In this document: in pieces, positions 36,764-44,850 of the stretch
Layout: the number at the start of each line of letters is the position of its first letter
Position numbering within the stretch: position 1 is the first letter of the stretch
NCBI RefSeq assembly: GCF_902832845.1
Contig: NZ_CADFDB010000006.1
Span: forward strand, 124,001 to 188,000
Length of the DNA stretch: 64,000 nucleotides
Direction: 5' to 3'
Source: Burkholderia metallica
GTDB taxonomy: Bacteria; Pseudomonadota; Gammaproteobacteria; Burkholderiales; Burkholderiaceae
Position numbers and translations under genes: made by a program
Notes under the pieces: model-generated
Databases searched by the model: none
What the model saw: the letters and a program-made list of their open reading frames with translations, nothing else
What the model was told of the DNA's origin: nothing

Positions 36764-36793
36764 TTGACATCCCGATCTGCCAATCTCTATTCT
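36764..36793 (+). promoter_or_regulatory. sigma-70 type promoter in the 36.6-37.2 kb gap
   Basis: TTGACA at 36764-36769, 18-base spacer, TATTCT at 36788-36793. The -35 is a perfect consensus and the -10 matches four of six. It points rightward into sequence without an ORF. Confidence 0.6.
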
Positions 36794-36871
36794 TCGATCC
36801 ACAAGTTGAAAAAATGAAAAGAATAGATAAGTTCTACGGGGTAGCAGAAAAAAGCGCGGGGTGAGCGCGTT

Positions 36872-36896
36872 GCCGGCACGTGATGCACGTGCCGGC
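36872..36896. repeat. perfect 11-base inverted repeat
   Basis: GCCGGCACGTG, loop ATG, CACGTGCCGGC. It may be the terminator of the TraB-family transcript (240 bases past the stop) or a structural element of an RNA. No T-run follows rightward. Confidence 0.6.
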
Positions 36897-37120
36897 CGCG
36901 GAAGTGTCTGCATGTACGGCGGGGCCAATCATCGTCGGACAACAACAATGCATGCAGGCCGACTTGCGAATAAGCGACGTTCCGTCGTCCAACCGGGGAA
37001 AGGCAGTAAACGGGCGGCGGCGGACGTTTTTTAATCCGGAATGTTTTTCCGGTCACCGTCGCAAGACGGTTTCGGGGGGCGAATCGACAGACGGCGAAGC
37101 CGCGGCGATTGCGCCAACGG

Positions 37121-37145
37121 AAAAGCGCCACGAGGGCGCTTTTTT
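37121..37145. terminator. bidirectional intrinsic terminator downstream of pxpA
   Basis: AAAAGCGCC, loop ACGAG, GGCGCTTTT, extending into six T rightward and four T leftward. It can end leftward pxpA transcripts (stop at 37189) and any rightward RNA from the gap. Confidence 0.9.
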
Positions 37146-37188
37146 CTTTGGTGCGACGGATTTGTATCCGCTTGCGCGGCCGGCCGGA

Positions 37189-37953
37189 TTACGTGCGTTC
37201 GTCGGCCTGCAGCACGCCGGGCGCGACCACGTCGACGCCCACCGACTCGAGCGCCGCGCGAATCCGTTTCGCGAACGCCAGCGCGTGCGGCCCGTCGCCG
37301 TGCAGGCAGACCGTCTGCGCATTGAGCATCACCCATTCGCCGCCGATCGCCCGCACCTGGCGGCTGCGCACCATGTCCAGCGTGCGCGCGATCATCGCGT
37401 CCTCGTCGTCGATCAGCGCGCCGGGCTGGTTGCGCGGCACGAGCGAGCCGTCGGCGCGGTAGCCGCGGTCGGCGAACACTTCTTCCACCGCGGCGAGCCC
37501 CGCGTGCCGCGCGGCCGCGACGAACACGCTGTTCGCGAGCCCGAACACCGCGAGCGACGGATCGAAATCGCGGATCGCGGACACCACCGCATCGGCGATC
37601 ATCGGGTCGCGCGCGGCCTGGTTGTACAGCGCGCCGTGCGGCTTCACGTGCGCGATGCGCCCGCCTTCCGCCTGCGCGATCGCCGACAGCGCGCCGAGCT
37701 GGTACAGCACGCCCGCGTAGATGTCGCCGGCCGGCAGCTGCATTTCCTTGCGGCCGAAATTCTCCGGATCGTGAAAGCTCGGGTGCGCGCCGATCGCCAC
37801 GCCTTTCTGCACGGCCCAGCGCACGCAGTCGCGCATCGCGTTCGCGCCGCCCGCATGCCACCCGCATGCGATGTTCGCGGACGTCACGAGGTCGAGCAGC
37901 GCCTCGTCCGAACCGCATCCTTCGCCGAGATCGGCATTCAGATCGATTTCCAT
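37189..37953 (-). CDS. pxpA: 5-oxoprolinase subunit A (LamB/YcsF family)
   Basis: 254 residues. [19 protein letters not shown] and [14 protein letters not shown] are hallmarks of the family, with [16 protein letters not shown] near 54-69 (catalytic-site His/Asp). PxpA works with PxpB-PxpC for ATP-dependent opening of 5-oxoproline to glutamate, which removes a damage product of glutamine. GACGAGGAAC precedes the ATG at 37953. Last gene of the leftward pxpB-pxpC-pxpA set. Confidence 0.94.
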   Translation of the reverse strand: MEIDLNADLGEGCGSDEALLDLVTSANIACGWHAGGANAMRDCVRWAVQKGVAIGAHPSFHDPENFGRKEMQLPAGDIYAGVLYQLGALSAIAQAEGGRIAHVKPHGALYNQAARDPMIADAVVSAIRDFDPSLAVFGLANSVFVAAARHAGLAAVEEVFADRGYRADGSLVPRNQPGALIDDEDAMIARTLDMVRSRQVRAIGGEWVMLNAQTVCLHGDGPHALAFAKRIRAALESVGVDVVAPGVLQADERT

Positions 37954-38026
37954 GATGTTCCTCGTCCACTGATTGCGTGGCGCGTCTTGGCTCCTGCTAC
38001 TGACTTCGGTACGTCCACCGTCATTG

Positions 38027-39094
38027 TCACGCCGCTTGCGACTGCGCGCGGCGGCGCGCTTCCTCGCGCATGTCGATCGCCACGTCGATCTGCCGTAGAT
38101 ACGCACGCTCCGCGGCGAGGGCGGCACGCGCGGCGTCGGGCGTCGTGCGCACGAAGCGGATCGGCAGGTTGAGCCGCGCCTGCGCGAGTTTCCACAGGTC
38201 GGCCCGGATCACCGTGCCGATCTTCGGGTAGCCGCCGGTGGTCTGCGCATCGTGCATCAGCACGATCGGCTGGCCGTTCGGCGGCACCTGGATCGTGCCG
38301 GGCAGCACCGCATGCGACAGCAGCTCGGCCGGCTTTTCGCGCACGAGTTCGACGCCGGCAAGCCGGTAGCCCATGCGGTTGCTGTTCGCCGTGACGAGCC
38401 ATTCCTCATCCCAGAACGCCTGCTGCGAATCGGCGGCGAACGACGCGTAGTCGGGGCCCGGCAGCACGCGCACGGGCATCGCCCACGGCGCATGCGCGGG
38501 TCGGTGGCGGCGCGGCGGCTCGTCGACGCGCACGAACGCGCACCACGCCGGCGCCTTCACGCCGAATTCCGGCGCATCGGCCGCGAGGCAGCCGATGCCG
38601 GCCGGCGGCACGCCGACCGGGAGGCGATCGCCGTCGCGCAGCGCGCGGCCGCCAAGGCCGCCGAAGCGCGACGCGAGATCGGTGCTGCGCGAGCCGAGCA
38701 TCGGCAGCACGTCGATGCCGCCGGCGATGCACAGGTAGCCGCGCATTCCGCGTTTCGCGGCCGGCAGCACGAGCGTCTGCCCGGCCTCGACCGGCAGGCT
38801 CCACCATGAAAAGACGCGCCGGCCGTCGAGCGTCGCGCCGAACTCGGTGCCGGTGATCGCGATGCGGGTCGCGCGCGTGAAGCGGAACGCGGCCGGGCCG
38901 ATCGTGATTTCGACGGCCGCCGCGTCGGCGCGGTTGCCGACCAGCCGGTTGCCGACCTCGAGCGCGAGGCCGTCGAGCGCGCCGCCCTGCGCGACGCCGA
39001 GATGGCGTGCGCCGCGGCGCCCGAGATCCTGCACGGTAGACAGCGGGCCGGCCCGCACCACTTCGATGGTGCCCGGTGCGTTGCTCTGGGTCAT
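38027..39094 (-). CDS. pxpC: 5-oxoprolinase subunit C (biotin-dependent carboxyltransferase family)
   Basis: 355 residues. KipA/AHS2 fold: [20 protein letters not shown] near 14-33, [31 protein letters not shown] near 117-137 and, at the C-terminal half, TSNSNRMG-like [10 protein letters not shown] and [15 protein letters not shown]. Forms the 5-oxoproline-phosphorylating/ring-opening unit with PxpB. Start overlaps the pxpB stop by ATGA. Confidence 0.93.
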   Translation of the reverse strand: MTQSNAPGTIEVVRAGPLSTVQDLGRRGARHLGVAQGGALDGLALEVGNRLVGNRADAAAVEITIGPAAFRFTRATRIAITGTEFGATLDGRRVFSWWSLPVEAGQTLVLPAAKRGMRGYLCIAGGIDVLPMLGSRSTDLASRFGGLGGRALRDGDRLPVGVPPAGIGCLAADAPEFGVKAPAWCAFVRVDEPPRRHRPAHAPWAMPVRVLPGPDYASFAADSQQAFWDEEWLVTANSNRMGYRLAGVELVREKPAELLSHAVLPGTIQVPPNGQPIVLMHDAQTTGGYPKIGTVIRADLWKLAQARLNLPIRFVRTTPDAARAALAAERAYLRQIDVAIDMREEARRRAQSQAA

Positions 39095-39747
39095 CGTGCG
39101 TCGACTCCCGCAATGGTGAAGCGCACGCGGTCGCCGGGCAGCAGCAGCGTCGGCTGCGGCCGCGCCGGATCGAACAGCACGTGCGACGTGCGGCCGATCA
39201 GCTGCCAGCCGCCGGGCGACGTGGCCGGGTAGATGCCCGTCTGCGCGCCGCCGATGCCGACCGAGCCGGCAGGCACCTCCAGGCGCGGCGCCGCGCGGCG
39301 CGGCGTGTGCAGCGTGGCGTCGAGGCCGCCGAGATACGCGAAACCCGGCTGGAAGCCGACGAAGAACACGACGTAGGCGCCGGCCGCATGGCGCGCGACG
39401 ACCTCGTCGGCCGACAGGCCGGTATGCGCGGCGACGGCCGGCAGGTCGGGGCCGGCGGCGCCGCCGTACTCGACCGGAATCTCGACTTCGCGGCCGTCCG
39501 CGTGTTCGACGTCGGCCGTCTCCCACGCGTCGCGCAGCGCCGGCGTGAGCGAATCGGCGGTCGTCGCGAGCGCGTCGAACACGATCGTCAGGTTGTTCAT
39601 CCCGGGCACGACGTCGATCACGTCGGGCCACGCGCGCGCGGCCTCGGCAACGGCCCAGACGCGGCGCTGGCAATCGAGCGTGGCGGGCGGCGGCACCTCG
39701 CAGACGAGGGCGGCATCGCCGAGCGGATAAAAGCGGGGTTGCGTCAT
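39091..39747 (-). CDS. pxpB: 5-oxoprolinase subunit B (KipI family)
   Basis: 218 residues. GDAALVCEV near the start, then FFVGFQPGFAYLGGLD near 127-142 and VGIGGAQTGIYPATSPGGW near 161-179, the full AHS1/KipI signature. Works with PxpC. First gene of the operon; its promoter region holds a dyad at 39785-39805 that looks like a MarR-type operator. Confidence 0.94.
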   Translation of the reverse strand: MTQPRFYPLGDAALVCEVPPPATLDCQRRVWAVAEAARAWPDVIDVVPGMNNLTIVFDALATTADSLTPALRDAWETADVEHADGREVEIPVEYGGAAGPDLPAVAAHTGLSADEVVARHAAGAYVVFFVGFQPGFAYLGGLDATLHTPRRAAPRLEVPAGSVGIGGAQTGIYPATSPGGWQLIGRTSHVLFDPARPQPTLLLPGDRVRFTIAGVDAR

Positions 39748-39784
39748 CGGACTGGCACGGTTCGGACGGCAATGTTAGCGCACA

Positions 39785-39805
39785 TTGTCAATAAAATATC
39801 GACAA
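39785..39805. promoter_or_regulatory. MarR-type operator between pxpB and its divergent regulator
   Basis: TTGTCAATA, AAA, TATCGACAA: nine-base arms matching at eight positions, in AT-rich DNA 38 bases from the pxpB start and 91 from the regulator start. The size and symmetry fit a winged-helix MarR dimer. Confidence 0.65.
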
Positions 39806-39895
39806 CTTCCCAATAAGCGTTTTCGCCTAGCCCGTATGGCGGGGCTTCTGGCGTACACTCGGCACACCCTGTCAACCGGCTTGCTCCGCCTTTCC

Positions 39896-40408
39896 ATGAA
39901 GCGTCCTGCGACCAAGATCGTGTCATCCGAACACCTCGTTTCCGATTCGAGCGCGGAGCTCTCGGAGCTCGAATACGGGCTCATCATGGCAGGCAACGCG
40001 TTCAACCGGTGGATGGTGCGCTGCATGTCGGCGGCCGGCGCGAAGGACATGACGGCGGTCGAGGTGTCGCTGCTGCATCACGTCAGCCATCGCGAACGCA
40101 AGAAGAAGCTCGCCGACATCTGCTTCGTGCTCAATATCGAGGATACGCATGTCGCGACCTATGCGCTGAAAAAACTGATCGCCCGCGGCTATGTGAAGAG
40201 CGAGAAGAACGGCAAGGAAGTGTTCTTCTTCGCGACCGACGCGGGCCGCGACCTGTGCCTGAAGTACCGCGAGGTGCGCGAGCACTGCCTGATCGAGACG
40301 CTGAAGGACAGCGGGCTCACCAACGAGCAGATCGGCGACGCCGCGCAGTTGCTGCGCCACGCATCGGGCCTGTACGACACGGCTGCGCGCGCGGCGGCGT
40401 CGCTGTAA
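39896..40408 (+). CDS. MarR-type winged-helix transcriptional regulator
   Basis: 170 residues. Helical N-terminus ending GLIMAGNAFNRWMVRCM, then MTAVEVSLLHHVSHRERKKKLADICFVL and the recognition helix segment VATYALKKLIARGYVKSEK near 82-100, with a beta wing NGKEVFFFATDAG. It is divergent from pxpBCA across a dyad, so self- and pxp-regulation is inferred. Start at 39896 is preferred over 39785, because the earlier frame runs through the operator. Confidence 0.85.
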   Translation: MKRPATKIVSSEHLVSDSSAELSELEYGLIMAGNAFNRWMVRCMSAAGAKDMTAVEVSLLHHVSHRERKKKLADICFVLNIEDTHVATYALKKLIARGYVKSEKNGKEVFFFATDAGRDLCLKYREVREHCLIETLKDSGLTNEQIGDAAQLLRHASGLYDTAARAAASL

Positions 40409-40479
40409 ACGGTTGCGCCGGCGGCGCGCGGCACTGCGCTGACGGGCGCGGGACGGCGGATGCGGCGCGGCCCGCCGCG

Positions 40480-41076
40480 TCATCCGGCGGCCGGGTACAG
40501 CGTGCCGTCGGTCACGATCCATTGCAGCGCGAGATCGTGCGCTTCGGCCGGCAGCGCGTCGACGCGGCACGCTTCATACGCGATGCCGACCGTCACGGGC
40601 AATGCGCTGCCCGGCCACGCGGCGAGCGTGCGGTCGTAATAGCCGCCGCCGTAGCCGAGCCGGTAGCGCTGCGCATCGAATCCCACGCACGGAATCAGCA
40701 ACAAATCAGGGACGACGACGAGGCCCGACGCCGGTTCCGGAATCCGGTGATGACCTTCGCGCATCGGCGTGTGCGCATCCCATGCATGGAACGCGAGCGG
40801 CGTGTGCGGCTCGCCGATCACGGGCAGCGCGGCCTGCCTGCCGGCACCGGCCGCGCACCAGGCGAGCACCGCGTCGCGCGCATCGAATTCGCCCGGCAGC
40901 GGCCAGTAGAACCCGACCGTGCGCGGCGCGAGCCGGTCGAGCAGCGAGCGCAGCCGCGCGTCGAGCGCGGCGTTCGCGGCGGGTTGCGACGCGGCGTCGC
41001 GACGCGCGCCGGACAGCGTTTTGCGCAGCGCAACCTTCGGGTTCGGCACAGGGTTGCGTGCTATGCTTTCGCTCAC
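40480..41076 (-). CDS. 5-formyltetrahydrofolate cyclo-ligase
   Basis: 198 residues, GTG start with GGAG 7 bases upstream. It converts 5-formyl-THF to 5,10-methenyl-THF with ATP. KVALRKTLSGARR near 14-26, VGFYWPLPGEFDAR near 54-67, DLLLIPCVGFDAQRYRLGYGGGYYDRTL (in two parts around residues 123-150; GYGGGYYDR is the hallmark) identify it. Its start lies only 20 bases from the start of the divergent slt. Confidence 0.93.
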   Translation of the reverse strand: MSESIARNPVPNPKVALRKTLSGARRDAASQPAANAALDARLRSLLDRLAPRTVGFYWPLPGEFDARDAVLAWCAAGAGRQAALPVIGEPHTPLAFHAWDAHTPMREGHHRIPEPASGLVVVPDLLLIPCVGFDAQRYRLGYGGGYYDRTLAAWPGSALPVTVGIAYEACRVDALPAEAHDLALQWIVTDGTLYPAAG

Positions 41077-41096
41077 TTCGTGCTCCAGTCAATACG

Positions 41097-43049
41097 ATGT
41101 CGAACAGCCTTTTCCGAGTATATCGCGCGGTCGCGCTGGCACTTTCCGCCACCGCGCTCGTCGCGGGCACGGCCGCGTGCGCCGCACCGAACGACGACAC
41201 GCTCCCCGGGGATGACCAGATCTTCGTGCAGCTTCGCGAAGCCGCACGCCGCAACGACGCCGCGAAAGCCGCGCAGCTCGCGTCGATGATCCCGAACTAT
41301 CCGGTCCCGTCCTACGTCGAGTATTTCCAGATCAAGCCGCAGCTGTTCGATTCGACGGGCCGCGCGCGCGTGGACGCGCCGGACGCGCCCGTGCAGTCGT
41401 TCCTGCAGCGCTACGACGGCCAGGCGATCGCCGACCGCATGCGCAACGACTACCTGCTCGTACTCGGCGCGCGCCACGACTGGCGCAACTTCGACGATCA
41501 GTACAAGCGCTTCGTGCTCGACGACGACACGCAGGTGAAGTGCTACGCGCTCGAATCGCGCGCGTCGCGCGGCGAGAACGTCGCCGACGCCGCACGTGCG
41601 CTGCTCGTCGAGCCGAAGAACTACGGCGACGCGTGCGTCGACCTGATCACCGCGCTCACCGTCAACCAGCAGTTCAGGAGCGACGACGTGTGGCAGCAGG
41701 CGCGCCTCGCGTACGAACAGAACTACACGACGCTCGGCGGCAAGATCGTCGACGCGCTCGGCGCGCGCCCGGTCGGCTTCGACCAGGCGACGAGCGCGCC
41801 ACCGCTGTACCTCGCGCGCGGCGTCGGCGCGGATGCCGCGTCGCACCAGCTCGCGCTGATCGCGCTCGGCCGCATGGCGCGCAACGATCCGGACGCCGCG
41901 GCCGGGATGCTGTCGACGGTCGCGCCGTCGCTGACCAAACAGGAGCAGGCGATCGCGTGGGGTGCGATCGGTTACCAGGGCGCGATCAAGCGCTCGCCGC
42001 TCGCCTCGGTCTGGTATGCGAAATCCGCGAATGCGCCGCTGTCGAACCCGGGCTACGAATGGCGCACGCGCGCCGCGCTGCTCGCCGGCAACTGGCCGAT
42101 GGTGCGCTGGTCGATCGAGCAGATGCCGCCGTCGCTGCGCGACGATCCGGCCTGGATCTACTGGCATGCGCGCGCGCTCAAGCAGAGCGGCGACACGCTG
42201 CAGGCGAACCAGGAATTCGAGCAGGTCGCCGGCCAGTTCAACTTCTACGGGCAGCTCGCCGGCGAAGAGCTCGGCCAGCGCACGGCGATCCCGCCGCGCA
42301 CGAAGGTGAGCGACGCCGAGATCGATGCGATGAGCAAGATTCCCGGCTTCGCGCTCGCGCAGCGTTTCTATGCGCTGAACCTGCGCCTCGAGGGCAACCG
42401 CGAATGGAACTGGCCGCTGCGCGGGATGACCGATCGCCAGTTGCTGGCCGCAGCCGAATACGGCAAGCGCGTCGAGCTGCTCGACCGCACGGTCAACACG
42501 GCCGATCGCACGAAGGCCGAGCACGACTTCACGCTGCGCTACCCGTCGCCGTATCGCAGCACCGTCGAGCGCTATGCGCAGTCGACCGGCCTCGACGTCG
42601 AATGGGCGTACGGGCTGATCCGCCAGGAATCGCGCTTCATCATCAGCGCGCGTTCGTCGGTGGGCGCGGGCGGCCTGATGCAGCTGATGCCGGCCACCGC
42701 GCAGATGGTCGCGAAGAAGCTCGGCATGGGCACGATCTCGCGCGCGCAGATGCACGACATCGATACCAACATCCAGCTCGGCACCTGGTATCTGGCGGAC
42801 ATCTACAACAACTTCGACAGCTCGCCGGTGCTCGCCACGGCCGGCTACAACGCGGGCCCGGGCCGGCCGCGCCAGTGGCGCCAGGTCTTGACGCAACCGG
42901 TTGAAGGCGCGATCTTCGCGGAGACGATTCCGTTCAACGAGACGCGCGACTACGTGAAGAACGTGCTGTCGAACACCGTCTACTATGCGGCGCTCTTCGA
43001 GGGCAAACCGCAGTCGTTGAAGAAGCGTCTAGGCATGATCTCGCCCTGA
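41097..43049 (+). CDS. slt: soluble lytic murein transglycosylase
   Basis: 650 residues, the size of Slt70. An N-terminal signal peptide (VALALSATALVAGTAACA) sends it to the periplasm, where it cuts peptidoglycan to 1,6-anhydro-muropeptides. The long superhelical U-domain covers about 60-450. The SLT catalytic domain from about 490 has WAYGLIRQESRFIISARS (Glu in RQESRF) and SVGAGGLMQLMPATAQ, then ATAGYNAGPGRPRQW. A hairpin at 43063-43087 follows. Confidence 0.94.
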   Translation: MSNSLFRVYRAVALALSATALVAGTAACAAPNDDTLPGDDQIFVQLREAARRNDAAKAAQLASMIPNYPVPSYVEYFQIKPQLFDSTGRARVDAPDAPVQSFLQRYDGQAIADRMRNDYLLVLGARHDWRNFDDQYKRFVLDDDTQVKCYALESRASRGENVADAARALLVEPKNYGDACVDLITALTVNQQFRSDDVWQQARLAYEQNYTTLGGKIVDALGARPVGFDQATSAPPLYLARGVGADAASHQLALIALGRMARNDPDAAAGMLSTVAPSLTKQEQAIAWGAIGYQGAIKRSPLASVWYAKSANAPLSNPGYEWRTRAALLAGNWPMVRWSIEQMPPSLRDDPAWIYWHARALKQSGDTLQANQEFEQVAGQFNFYGQLAGEELGQRTAIPPRTKVSDAEIDAMSKIPGFALAQRFYALNLRLEGNREWNWPLRGMTDRQLLAAAEYGKRVELLDRTVNTADRTKAEHDFTLRYPSPYRSTVERYAQSTGLDVEWAYGLIRQESRFIISARSSVGAGGLMQLMPATAQMVAKKLGMGTISRAQMHDIDTNIQLGTWYLADIYNNFDSSPVLATAGYNAGPGRPRQWRQVLTQPVEGAIFAETIPFNETRDYVKNVLSNTVYYAALFEGKPQSLKKRLGMISP

Positions 43050-43062
43050 TCCGCAATCTTCA

Positions 43063-43087
43063 CACTGCCGCGCGAGACGCGGCAGTG
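43063..43087 (+). terminator. hairpin after slt
   Basis: CACTGCCGCG, loop CGAGA, CGCGGCAGTG: a perfect 10-base stem 13 bases after the slt stop. No T-tract. Confidence 0.6.
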
Positions 43088-43094
43088 CGCTTAA

Positions 43095-43180
43095 GGGCCC
43101 GTTCACGCTGATAACGGCCAGACCCCGGTTGTGATTTCTTCGTGGTCGGGCGAGCGTGTGTCATTAGCGTGAACAGGCCC
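43095..43180. repeat. 86-base element bounded by 21-base inverted repeats
   Basis: Left arm 43095-43115 (GGGCCCGTTCACGCTGATAAC) pairs with the complement of 43160-43180; 18 of 21 positions match, and all three differences are transitions. The 44-base middle shows no coding. It ends 15 bases before the start of the NDUFA9-like gene. Confidence 0.75.
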
Positions 43181-43195
43181 CAGGAGCCTCGAATC

Positions 43196-44155
43196 ATGGA
43201 TCGCCAGACCGTCGCGCTGCTGGGCGGCACCGGCTTCATCGGCAGCCGGCTCGTCAATGCGCTGATCGATGCCGGCAAGCAGGTACGGATCGCCACGCGG
43301 CGGCGCGACCACGCGCGCCACCTGCAGATGCTGCCAGTCGAAATCGTCGAACTCGACGCGCTCGACACGCGCACGCTCGCGCGCTTCGTCGCGGGCGCGC
43401 ATGCGGCGATCAACCTGGTCGGCGTGCTGCACGGCGGCCGCGGCACGCCGTACGGGCCCGGCTTCGAGCGCGCGCACGTCGCGCTGCCGGCCGCGCTCGC
43501 GACCGCCTGCACCCAGGTGGGCGTGCAGCGCGTGCTGCACATGAGCGCGCTCGGCGCCGATTCGCACGGCGCGAGCATGTACCAGCGTTCGAAGGGCGAC
43601 GGCGAGGCCGCGCTGCATGCGATCGCGGCGACCGACTCGCTCGCGCTGACGATCTTCCGCCCGTCGGTCGTGTTCGGCCCCGGCGATGCATTTCTCAACA
43701 CGTTCGCGAACCTGCAGCGCACGGCGCCCGTGCTGCCGCTCGCGATGCCCGACGCGCGCTTCCAGCCGGTGTTCGTCGGCGACGTCGTGCGCGCGTTCGT
43801 CAACACGCTCGATCTCGCGGCCGCGCACGGCAAGACCTACGAGCTGGGCGGCCCGACCGTCTACACGCTCGAGCAACTGGTGCGCTATTGCGGCACGCTG
43901 GTCGGCCGGCAGGCGCGCATCGTGCGGCTGCCCGACGCGCTCGCGCGGGTGCAGGCGAGCGTGTTCGAGTGCCTGCCCGGCGAGCCGGTGCTCACGCGCG
44001 ACAATCTCGCGTCGATGTCGGTGCCGAACGTGCTGTCGGGGCCGCTCGTGCCGGAACTCGGGATCACGCCCGCGAGTCTCGAAAGCATCGCGCCCGCGTA
44101 TCTCGGCCACGCCGCGCAGCGCTCCCGGTTCGACTGGTTCCGCTCGCGCCGCTAG
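43196..44155 (+). CDS. NDUFA9-like NAD(P)-binding protein (atypical SDR, complex I-associated family)
   Basis: 319 residues. Rossmann start VALLGGTGFIGSRLVNALI near 6-24, INLVGVLHGG near 83-92 and MYQRSKGDGE near 129-138 in place of the SDR YxxxK (here the Lys of RSKGDGE). Matches the complex I NDUFA9/YfcH-like atypical short-chain dehydrogenases; role in bacteria is unclear, perhaps quinone or membrane maintenance. Start ATG at 43196; the upstream inverted-repeat element ends close to its ribosome site CAGGAG. Confidence 0.85.
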   Translation: MDRQTVALLGGTGFIGSRLVNALIDAGKQVRIATRRRDHARHLQMLPVEIVELDALDTRTLARFVAGAHAAINLVGVLHGGRGTPYGPGFERAHVALPAALATACTQVGVQRVLHMSALGADSHGASMYQRSKGDGEAALHAIAATDSLALTIFRPSVVFGPGDAFLNTFANLQRTAPVLPLAMPDARFQPVFVGDVVRAFVNTLDLAAAHGKTYELGGPTVYTLEQLVRYCGTLVGRQARIVRLPDALARVQASVFECLPGEPVLTRDNLASMSVPNVLSGPLVPELGITPASLESIAPAYLGHAAQRSRFDWFRSRR

Positions 44156-44202
44156 GCCGGCAGCGTCTTCCTTTTCACCTTCGCGTTTTCCGGAACACCG
44201 TC

Positions 44203-44850
44203 ATGAAACTCGTCATTGGAGACAAGAACTACTCGTCGTGGTCGATGCGCCCGTGGCTGCTGCTCGCGCATTTCGGCATCCCGTTCGACGAGATCGCGAT
44301 AGAGCTGCGCCGCGACGACACGGACGCGCGCATCCGCGAGTATTCGCCGTCCGGCAAGGTGCCGTGCCTGATCGACGACCACGGCGTCGCGATCTGGGAT
44401 TCGCTCGCGATCGCCGAGACGCTCGCCGAGCGCTATCCGCAGTTCCCGATGTGGCCCGCCGATCCGCTCGAGCGCGCGCATGCGCGCTGCGTCGCGGCCG
44501 AGATGCATTCGGGCTTCGCGGCGCTGCGCACGCAGATGGGCATGAACGTGCGCGCGTCGATGCCGGGGCGCGGCGCGACGCCCGATGCGCTCGCCGACGT
44601 CGCGCGCATCGATGCGCTGTGGAGCGAGTGTCTCGAAGCGTCGGGCGGCCCGTTCCTGTTCGGCGAATTCGGGATCGCCGATGCGATGTACGCGCCCGTC
44701 GTGATGCGCTTCAACACGTACGCGCCGGGCCTGTCGACGGAAGCGGCCGGCTATGCGGCCCGCGTGACGGCGCTGCCGGCCGTGCAGCGCTGGATCGACG
44801 GCGCGCGCCGCGAAACGAACGTGATCGCCGAATACGAGCCGACGCCATGA
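44203..44850 (+). CDS. glutathione S-transferase family protein
   Basis: 215 residues. Thioredoxin-like N-terminus YSSWSMRPWLLLAHFGIPFD near 10-29 (Ser at the glutathione site), SPSGKVPCLID near 48-58 with the cis-Pro, and DSLAIAETLAERYP near 67-80 (the Ser-containing loop after cis-Pro). All-helical C-terminal domain. Detoxification role inferred by family. Overlaps cca by ATGA. Confidence 0.92.
   Translation: MKLVIGDKNYSSWSMRPWLLLAHFGIPFDEIAIELRRDDTDARIREYSPSGKVPCLIDDHGVAIWDSLAIAETLAERYPQFPMWPADPLERAHARCVAAEMHSGFAALRTQMGMNVRASMPGRGATPDALADVARIDALWSECLEASGGPFLFGEFGIADAMYAPVVMRFNTYAPGLSTEAAGYAARVTALPAVQRWIDGARRETNVIAEYEPTP

Larger units (their letters stand above)
36800..37145 (+). ncRNA. 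candidate small RNA (hypothetical)
   Basis: Inferred from a rightward promoter at 36764-36793, an 11-base perfect stem GCCGGCACGTG / CACGTGCCGGC (36872-36896), smaller dyads CCGGAA/TTCCGG (near 37036-37052) and ACCGTC-GCAA-GACGGT (near 37057-37072), and an intrinsic terminator at 37121-37145. No coding potential. The 5' end is estimated from the -10. It could equally be an untranslated fragment. Confidence 0.3.
36633..37188. other. 556-base intergenic region with promoter, dyads and bidirectional terminator
   Basis: No protein gene is supported; frames are disrupted or shadow-like. The left half (36710-36850) is distinctly AT-rich and holds a good rightward promoter. The right half holds several dyads and ends in an intrinsic terminator just past the convergent pxpA stop. 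It is the best place in the window for a small RNA. Confidence 0.6.

Noticed and set aside
36960-37020. Cyclic di-GMP or other riboswitch near GGGAAAGGCAGTAAAC
   Set aside because: The conserved core and paired elements of known classes are not all present, and no suitable downstream gene follows on that strand.
39785-39895. Longer N-terminus for the MarR regulator from 39785
   Set aside because: The extension runs through the AT-rich operator and has no ribosome site or family similarity.
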